NCBI RefSeq assembly: GCF_964340395.1
Contig: NC_135553.1
Location: 20,851,449 to 20,915,448, forward strand
Reading direction: 5' to 3'
Length of the DNA: 64,000 nt
Source of the DNA: Glandiceps talaboti
Taxonomy: Eukaryota > Hemichordata > Enteropneusta > Spengelidae
Every line of letters begins with the position of its first letter. The stretch's first letter is position 1. The translations under genes and the position numbers were made by a program. The notes below the pieces were generated by a model. That model ran no database searches, had not been told where the DNA came from, and worked only from the letters and a program-made list of their open reading frames with translations. Of the stretch, positions 52,947 through 64,000 are shown one piece after another.

Positions 52947-53356
52947 AGTTACGTTATTCAAGCTAAATGAATGAATTCTCCTAAACAATATCAGCCATAT
53001 GTAAATACAGTCTGTCTATGATTTACCAGCGTGTCGGGGAAAGTGTTTGACGTCTCCTCTAGCCTTGAGCGTTACACCACAGGTTACTCCATATTCTCGT
53101 CTTCTACCATAACACGGGGTAATTTGCAAAGAACACTGGCCGCTGTCCGTGTCTTGATTCAAAGCATAAACTCGTCAAATTAAACGATATCGTAACTCTT
53201 TTATACAATTGCAACACAATCTCAGTGTGTAGGGTAGTAATGAATGTCGAAGTAATGTCAGATTCAACAGGTGGTTACGCCAAAACCCTGTCAATACCAC
53301 AGTGACCCATAGGAAGGTCAACAGTTAAGTCACGTGACTTAATCGGTCAAAGGTTG
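52947..53356 (-). promoter_or_regulatory. Conserved upstream block of actin H
   Basis: Counterpart of 16639-17041. The E-box CACGTG and both flanking motifs are kept, with a small deletion between them. Confidence 0.55.
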
Positions 53357-53996
53357 TCGCCAATGCACTGCATACGCAATCATATAGATTGTTAGTATTT
53401 CATTGGGTTGCCACTGTTCCTTACAGTCCAGAATGTAATTAAGTTTCTGAGACACAATTTTCCTAATTAAAATAGGCATGGGAATATAATTACCTATAGT
53501 TTCCTTGGCGTGTTACATATATCCGTCTTAAACATCGCCCTCTATGTTCATAGTCACAAGATTTTCCTAACGACATCTGTGTTATGGTAAATATTGACGG
53601 CTGCAATTTTCAAGTGGGGAATGGTTGGGGATGTCGTTAGGAGTAAGAATATACAGGTTGTCAGGGATATTGGTAAATTTACACTGATATACCGGTTTCA
53701 AGTTCATCTCAGTGCCATAGTATGACTTAGATGTAAATCATAATATCGTCGAACCAAATAAATAACTTGCAGTGTACATGTGATTAACTCGTGTATGAAC
53801 TCTTCTTTTGAGCTAGAAAGTCTGCACTTGTAAGCATGCAGTAAAATCTCAGAGTTTAAATGCTCATTTAAAACACAAGACAAGAAAGACATGCGTATTC
53901 GATATAGATGAAACCTATACCAGCAAAATACGTGTACCTACTAAAGCTTTCCCACACCCTGGCACACAAGTTTCTATAGAAAACGGTATCAATGTA

Positions 53997-54439
53997 CAAC
54001 TGCCAACATCAGACCATGGACGAACGAAACATGTTTACAAACAGTAAACAACTGAACTGGATTATATAAAATAGTACTTGGCATAGTATGTTTAGTCTGG
54101 ATACCAACGTAGAGGTGGAGGTGTAAATCGTAACAATACCGTATAGGGACTAGACTACAGTATGTTGGAAGTACAGAGACTTGTATTACATTCCATCATG
54201 ACAGGCCACTTTACTTAGTAGTTCAAGTTCACAAACAAATTTCCAGTTCCAATGGCACATTTCATGTTTACATAAAGAGGCTATGAAAATGTTCTTATCA
54301 AAACATGGCGTGTAATACAAGTCTCTGCTGTTCCAACATACTATCTAAGTCTGGTGTTAACGTTATTAATCCAATGCAGTTGTTTACTTTCCCTGTTTGT
54401 AACAGGTTCAGTTTGTCTACGGTCTGATGTCGGCAGTTG
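53997..54439. mobile_element. TA-flanked foldback MITE upstream of actin H
   Basis: 443 bp; third copy of the 37491 insertion, spread by the tandem duplication. Confidence 0.75.
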
Positions 54440-54777
54440 TAACTGAAAATCCAAACTTTAATAATCGATGGCCCACTCATATTAATACTTCACAAGTTAG
54501 TATTTATTTGTTTTTTAATACATTTACAAAATACATCAATCGATAAGTTATTTTCAGAACAGAATTTTTTAAATTCCTGTGTTATTTGTCCCTCCACTCA
54601 TTTATTGTGGGAAATTTCAATTCCTTTCTCAATAATTGATAGCACTTGCAGATTCAAAATCTTTCCTTGAATGTCTGTATGAATGGAGATATCCTTTGAC
54701 CGGTTTATCACAGTAGATTGACAGTACAGTATCAGATACGACGGCTGCATAAGTGTTTGTCTTTTGCCTTGTTTGTT

Positions 54778-54823
54778 ACTTTGTTTGTTTGTTTGTTTGT
54801 TTGTTTGTTTGTTTGTTTGTTTA
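54778..54823. repeat. (GTTT)n microsatellite below actin D
   Basis: About 45 bp of GTTT ending next to the actin D stop codon. Confidence 0.93.
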
Positions 54824-54825
54824 AG

Positions 54826-57664
<2,839 letters not shown>

Positions 57665-57682
57665 TCAAAGTATTGGTTCGTT

Positions 57683-58385
57683 CTGCAAGAGATGGATATA
57701 TTTGCCGTGGCTGATCAAACTTGTTGTATGCGTACAGTTGGAGTTTGAACTATGTGCTACTATCTTGTCGTACGGGTCCGAGCAGCAATGTAGAGGGTAT
57801 TTATCACAAAGAAATGGGGTCACCTGGGGTCAACTTGGTACAACATGCATACTTAACCAAGGCGTGGTGAAGAGGAAGATCGCCAGCGCAAAGATAATGG
57901 AAAGAATTACCAAAATTTGTGGGTTATAGTCATAATATAAGCTGTGAACACATATCATCATAATTTGTCCTAAAACTTGTATTATTATCGTAAAATGACT
58001 ATTTTCTGTTTTTTTTCTACGTTTTGACAGAATAAATAAAATACTTTATTTTTGATCTTACAAATGGAAATGTTTTTTTTCTCTATTCCAACAAGGCGTC
58101 ATATGAATATTTTCATTTCTTTGTAACCTCGTTCGCTTGATTAAAATCTTAAGCTTATAAAATATATTTTAGAGATAGATTACTTCTATTTTTCGGAACT
58201 TCAGTACTAGTATTACTAGTATCCCGCGTATTTGCATCAGATAATTTCTCTGGTAATCTTGTAAACAAAAACACCACAACAAGTTTACACATCCCTGCAG
58301 TATTAAGACAATTAGCAAATCATATCGTGTTTTGTAAACATTTTAAAAATATTTTTACTGAATATATACAAAAGTTTTGACTTAC
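57683..58385 (-). other. Predicted 5'-UTR intron of actin D
   Basis: Donor gtaagtc after ttgaa (minus strand, at 58385) and acceptor ctcttgcag ending at 57683. About 27 bp of leader then precede the ATG. It agrees with the TATA box 115 bp beyond the donor. Confidence 0.5.
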
Positions 58386-58498
58386 TTCAACTGTGAAGGC
58401 AGACCTGTGAAGGATAGGAGTGGTTTACTCGCTTCTGAGATGAGGCGACTCGGAAAGATGGACCCCTGTTATGTACTTACCTTTAGCAGGGAGAGTCC

Positions 58499-58505
58499 AT
58501 TTATA
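58499..58505 (-). promoter_or_regulatory. TATA box of actin D
   Basis: The minus strand reads CTATAAATGG. Also one mismatch from a CArG box, so it might serve as either. Confidence 0.55.
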
Positions 58506-58746
58506 GAAAAGGGATCGTCAGATAATGATCAAATAACTGGGCACCTGGGTCCATGATATAGAAAAAGTATTCTTTTAAAAAAAAATCGGGACTTACTTGA
58601 AATAACTGTTTTTTGTGTGATTTAGACCACTTGTGGGAATGATGTGTTTAAAAAGTTAAAATTTAATTATTCACAACAACCGTGAAGTCATCCTGAATAT
58701 AACATAGAATCGTCCAAACCATAGATATAAGTTGCAGTTTACATGC

Positions 58747-58756
58747 CCTTATATGG
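58747..58756. promoter_or_regulatory. CArG box (SRF site) of actin D
   Basis: CCTTATATGG fits CC(A/T)6GG exactly and lies about 240 bp upstream of the TATA box, a spacing close to that in actin B. Confidence 0.72.
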
Positions 58757-59117
58757 TCAGTCAAAATTTATAAATTCAAACGGTTAATCTCATCTGTGGT
58801 TACTCATTGTTGCCATGGAGTTCAAAGGTTATGACAGTCGGTGAACAGATAGTCGCAATGAGTTGCTGGCGGTACCATGTTTGCTCAGGGCAGGGAACCA
58901 TGCACGTTGATGACCAAATAAAGTTAACCAACGTAGAAAAACAGCCAACATTAAGATAATTAAGTAGGTGCGTGTTATCGTTTAGGGGGAAGGCAGGTAT
59001 TTGGGAAGTTGTGAGAGAAAACACTCGTCATGTGTACGCTGGTACACTATAATATTTGATGGTAGGTTACTTGTATAAAGGTTGGTAATGTGTCATTTCA
59101 TTTCATGAACCCTCTAA

Positions 59118-59126
<9 letters not shown>

Positions 59127-59210
<84 letters not shown>
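59127..59210. repeat. (CT)n microsatellite
   Basis: About 84 bp of perfect CT dinucleotide after a C run. Confidence 0.95.
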
Positions 59211-59214
<4 letters not shown>

Positions 59215-59452
59215 TTGTAGTAAAGTCAAATTGTATTAGTAATGATGATGATGCTTATTATAGTATCTCAAAAGGCGCACAAATCTACGTCTCGGCGCTC
59301 TTTACATAGAAGCTAAAATTGTACATGCATGGATAAAATGACAATAACAATTACAAAAAAATAATAATATGATAAACATTACAAAGTAAGTGAGGCAAAA
59401 ATGATTAACAATTACATGAAACTTCGTGGCTAAAACGATAATTAGTTTACGA

Positions 59453-59848
59453 GTCCAGGCAAACAAAATGTCAGTCAGAAAACCCCTTCTATGATAGTTT
59501 GATGAAATGTGTACAGACAATCGCTGGGAAAAGAAAACAGACATGCATGAATTCGAAGGTCAAGAAGACATAGATTTTCTTAGTTTTTTGTTTCAAATGT
59601 GTAAAAACATGTTTAGGGTCGGACACTTAAACTAGGGTCATCAGTCGGGTTAGACAAAACAGAAAAAAAGTGTGTTTCTGATAACCCGTCCGACCCTAGT
59701 TTCAGCCGCCGACTCTAAATATTTTTAAATTTTTAAGTCTTCTTGACTTTCATGCACGTCTGTTTTCTTTCTGCAGCGATGGCTGTACATATTTCATCAA
59801 ACTGTCCCAGAAGGGGTATTCTGACGGACATTTCGTTTGGCTTTGGGT
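59453..59848. mobile_element. ~395-bp foldback element
   Basis: The left arm from aaacaaaatgtcagtcagaa pairs with the right arm ending ttctgacggacatttcgttt. Matches continue through gtttgatgaaatgtgtacag, gaaaacagac.tgcatga, gtcaagaagac and agggtcgga towards a centre near 59655, so the arms are about 190 bp each. No reading frame. Confidence 0.75.
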
Positions 59849-59919
59849 CGAAGCGATGTTTTAAATTTTAAAAAAATAAAATCTCAACCTACACAGGGAA
59901 TTTTGCACAACCCTGTAAC

Positions 59920-60520
59920 ATTCACATGTCTAGGACTGGTTGGGCACATAGCTGTATCAGCTCAGTTGAGCCACGGGGACTGTACCAGCTATGTGTACAA
60001 TATCCCTGTAACAGCTCTGGCCAACACACTAGGTGTAACATACCTAGATTTGACAGATGTGTATTAAACTGGTATGCCAACACCAATGTAACATGGATGT
60101 GAAAAATAGCAATGCAGCATAGGTTTTTACAACATCCATGTACAAGAGCTCTTTCCCACAGCCATGTACCAGCTGTGTGAGCAATGCTAGTCAGATATGA
60201 ACAAAAAGGGTTGTTACAGGGTATTATTCCACCATAGCTGTTACATGTATGTGCATAACTGTGTGCTAGGTGTGCAGTACATAGCTATGGTACTGGGATG
60301 TGCAAAACAGTCATGACACAGAGGCGGTATTCCACATCCATTCAACAGGCTTATTTTTCACAAACATGTACCAAGGCTGTGGAAAAATATACTCTGTAAC
60401 GGGCTGTGAGGCACACAGCTGGTACGTAGCTGTGCTTTCCTTCCTAGCACTAGGATGTGGCCACATCCTAGCACTAGGATGTGTATATCCTAGTGCTAGG
60501 ATGTGCAAGGTTCCCTGTGT
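59920..60520. repeat. Degenerate short-repeat region ending in ctaggatgtg palindromes
   Basis: Loose repeats of motifs such as tagctgtgtacc and ccctgtaacag fill about 500 bp. Then cctagcactaggatgtg and its complement occur three to four times at 60445-60510. The open frame across it has no start codon of normal type and no family motif. Confidence 0.5.
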
Positions 60521-60729
60521 ACCTGCCCTATTATCTGAAGCCATGTTATCGGAAACACACATTTTTTTATTTGGCCTAAACAACTCGTCATTTAGAATGG
60601 TCTCCGAATTGTCATTATGTCAGGGACATCATTGTGAAATCCAGTTCCATTTTTTTGCAACAAATGTCTTAATTCATTACTGTAACACAGTTCATTACTG
60701 TATCTCAGACCACTTTGTCCGAAATTGAA

Positions 60730-63160
60730 TGTAGCAACCAAATTGGATAAAACGGACAGTCGTGGAAAATCATCATCTTGAATATCGCGATGGTGAAATA
60801 AAGTGTATCAGCATTTCACAGCTCCCTTATAACAAACATTTGTCTTCCCTATTTTTTTTATCATTCTCGTCGTCGTTCTTCTCCCACTTCTTAAAAACTT
60901 CGTTCAGTGCAACGTATACATGAAAACTAAACTTTACCTTGCAGCGCCACCAACGGTATAACAATGCATTTAGTTGATATGAGCAACCAATGTGTAATGT
61001 ACAGTTATCAAATAGCATTGATGTCTGTATATCTATATGTCTGCCAATATTTCTTTTAAATTACATCCACAGGTAATGTAGAAGAAGAAAAATAGACACA
61101 ACAGGCCCACTTTTAGTGCTCACATCACTTTTTACTGAATGGTGGCCATATTTGGGGTAACAAATCAATAAATTACTGCATAACTAAAGAAACTTCGATA
61201 CACAGAGTCCATTCAAGTGTCTAACCCCATATAATCACATTCAAACTTTCTTGTAAGAAAGCTAAAGTAACCCTGTACCCTTGACCTCGACCCGAGTCAA
61301 AACAAGCTATCTATGCGGTCACTAAGTATTAGTGTGTTGAATTACCATGAATATGGCTTTGATATGCCTTGATATCCAATGCTAGCATTAACTGTTTGTG
61401 ATCTGACGTACTTGATATATATATTTAAATTCAAATTTGAACGTATACCAGTGATACTATCCTGACATCAGTTGTGGCTATGAAATGCTGTGTGCATTCA
61501 AATGTCAATCAAATCATGAAGATAATCCATACGCCTAGGTTCAAGTTGAATCTACCGATTTTTGCTTAATTTGTATCTACTTTTAGAAGGTCGATTTTGT
61601 CACTTTTGTGTTTTTTTATGACCATTCAATTGCCGCAAGTGTAAATTTTAGAGTATCAGTGGAACAGTCTCTCTGTGAGGATAGGATTTGGGATTATCTC
61701 CTATGGTAAAATACCCAGATTTACTTAACTCATGTCAATAAGTTTAAGGATGGGATGACCTTCAGGGCCAATTATCAAAATCCAACCATTTCTTGCACAT
61801 AACAGACACTTTTTTAGTATTTATTTGTTGCTACTAATTTCTTTTAAATCATGTCACCATTCACATATAGAAGTAAAATATTTGGGGCATGCGTCTTTTA
61901 CGAAGACTTGTTTAGGGGTGAACAAAACTCAACCTTGATTTCTGTACATCATGTTTTGGGTGTTTCTGTCACATTGTGAAGTGTTTTACATTGTTAAATT
62001 TAAAGGTGTTCAGTTACTTTGATATGTATGAATGACAAGTACGATATAATTTGTGAAAATCTACTCAATGCAATGGTATTTCCATCGTGAAAGACATGCA
62101 GATTTCTTGTTTGTGTTTCCAGCATTCATCGACGACTATACTTATGCTTGACCACGACGACTAACACATTTTTCTCACGTAGCTTCTGAGCATATTTACT
62201 AAAATTATTATAGGCCATTATTTTCTAAATACCTGTGCAGGTGTACATTATCACTCCGAGTCGTTTTTTTTCAAATTCTTTTCTTTGACGTTCGTTATCA
62301 CTCGTTTTTTTTTTATAGCAAAATCCTTTTCTTTGACGTTGTCATGTCAACTTTCTTTTATTGTTATCAAATATTTATTTTTAATTTTCTACGGGAAGTG
62401 TGTACGATAATCCGCGACAAACTAACTCCACTTGTCTTCGTTATTCACTGATTAGATTTTCCTTCAGAATGTGTCTGTTCATCTCTCGATGTGTATGATG
62501 CACTAAATGCCAACCGAATCATAACGTAATCTGTAAGCATAAGTTGATTTGGCGTCTTTATACTAATCTAGTTTTTCGAAGCCCAATTTTGTAACATTCG
62601 TAATTTTTTATGACCATTCAACTGCCGCAAGTGCAAATTTTAGACTATGAGTGGAAAGTAGTTCCTTTGTGAGGATAGGATTTGAACATTTATTGAACCA
62701 AGCGGATTGTATATCTATATAAATACATGTGTAATTGGATTTATTTTACTCCAGGCCTGTCAGTGGATCGGAAACTTTGGTTTCGATGATAATCCATTTG
62801 TGTTTAAATGGTTTTCCATTTCAAGTTGATGTTGGATTGTTTTTGAGACGACGTTGATAAACTTTTTGACGATATTATACTACATTTGTATTGATCACGT
62901 ACGTAGATTTCACTAGTAGTTATATACTACAGGTTGTGCCGGTGCGACCGACATTTTCCTGGGCTAGCTACCCACCCCGACGACTGGCGAGTTTGTAGAT
63001 ACAAGCTAAGAGAATCCGATATTAAATACTGTTTTTTATGTTTGGAGATTTTGGTTAATTTTTTGAGTTAGAATTTTGCATTTTAAGTGAACTATCATAG
63101 ATAGCCCGTTCATGCCGTTGACGTCATCGTTTACTTACATACACTCATATACGAGACAAT
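60730..63160. other. Spacer; nothing recognised
   Basis: AT-rich. One ~60-bp sequence (accattcaa.tgccgcaagtg .. aaattttaga) occurs twice, near 61620 and 62610, each followed by gtgaggataggattt, so it is an old ~90-bp direct duplication. No gene, RNA or mobile element supported. Confidence 0.5.
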
Positions 63161-63163
63161 AAC

Positions 63164-63165
63164 AC

Positions 63166-63214
<49 letters not shown>

Positions 63215-63280
63215 TACATACATACATACATACATACATACATACATACATACATACATACATACACACATACATACATA
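63164..63280. repeat. (CA)n and (CATA)n compound microsatellite
   Basis: About 46 bp of CA then about 65 bp of CATA. Confidence 0.95.
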
Positions 63281-64000
63281 TAAACAAATAATGTGAATGT
63301 ACCGCCTGCTCATTTGATTGATTGATAAATAAACTTAGTGGTATAAATTATAAACAAACAAAATTTTAGCTATGGGCTTTCCTAACCACTAAGCTATTGG
63401 TGAGACCTTTGAACTGTCTTCGGTGATTGTTATGTTCTAACTACGTGTATAATCATCCAGGGTTTTTCGAGTCGGAGCCTGAGTTAAATTTGATGTTTGT
63501 TTGTTATTTAGCATTCACATTCCTCCAAACATTGTCCCCATGATACTTCGCCAACACATACTGTACTATGGAGGAAAATATGGGGGGGGGGGGCGGTGAT
63601 AAATGGAATGTGTGAGATGTCGATATTCTGGCAGTGATATTTGATCAAGGAGAAATGTAGACAAAGTACATAGGAGCCGTGAAAGATTATCAACATGTGT
63701 GGAGTGATACCTAAAAAGGGAACATAATTTACTACGAGGAGGGGAGGCTGAGGAGAAAATGGGGGTGGGGACACAAAAAATGGAGAGGCATTACAATTCT
63801 GATGGTCCGAAAGGAGGGAAACGAAATATTTTGCTCATGATTTGAACCAAATCAAACCTTGGGAAAGTTCGTTCACTAAGTACATTTGAAAATTTCTTGC
63901 AGCTTAATTCGCCACAATAAGTACATTTACAGAATTCACTTACCTACCATGATACATTTATTATTATGAGACGGTCGATAATTAAGTGAACGTATGTGTC
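63281..64000. other. Terminal spacer; nothing recognised
   Basis: A G run at 63581-63593 and short open frames only. Confidence 0.5.

Noticed and set aside
60300-60728. 142-codon open frame
   Set aside because: Starts at GTG, overlaps degenerate short repeats and the ctaggatgtg palindromes, and shows no family motif.

Overview
This is nuclear DNA from an animal: AT-rich, spliced genes with GT-AG introns, abundant microsatellites, foldback transposons and a tRNA-derived SINE. The main content is a cluster of eight apparently intact five-exon actin genes plus two truncated actin pieces. All eight genes have introns at the same four places, about codons 41, 121, 204 and 267 in vertebrate actin numbering, with none at 150 or 327. 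From memory this set fits echinoderm-like actins better than vertebrate ones, so a marine invertebrate deuterostome (hemichordate or echinoderm; amphioxus not excluded) is my best guess. The species cannot be fixed from the sequence alone.

Layout: 2008-2871 (+) is the terminal coding exon of a Golgi carbohydrate sulfotransferase. Actins A (4752-7529, -) and B (11275-13735, -) are a tandem conventional pair. Actin E (17305-20519, +) is the first divergent actin and lies head-to-head with B. Actin C (25551-28547, +) is conventional. Divergent actins F (32775-36166, -), G (39450-44356, -) and H (47654-52700, -) follow. Actin D (54826-57655, -) is the most canonical cytoplasmic-type copy. G and H sit in two recent tandem units of about 8.2-8.3 kb. 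Each unit carries the last ~220 bp of actin D exon 5, which leaves truncated actin tails at 38289-38508 and 46501-46720. The last 6 kb holds no gene I can support.

Two actin classes share the locus. A-D keep the usual DNase-I loop, and B, C and D each have a perfect CArG box (SRF site) 175-245 bp upstream of a TATA box. E-H form a separate class: an acidic N-terminal extension, a rewritten DNase-I loop lacking both Met44 and Met47, a shortened subdomain-4 loop, and no CArG box that I could find. They share instead a conserved ~400-bp upstream block with a CACGTG E-box. Gene E also lost the catalytic His161 (now Asn), has Cys at position 158, and duplicated six codons at its N terminus. Gene A is a mosaic: its 5' half matches C and its 3' half matches B.

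The introns and spacers preserve a readable transposon history. Several foldback elements can be delimited to the base because paralogous copies retain the empty site. These include a TA-flanked 365-443-bp element, a 203-221-bp and a ~167-bp element with 9-bp target duplications, and a ~100-bp family inserted independently in introns 1 and 4 of the divergent actins.
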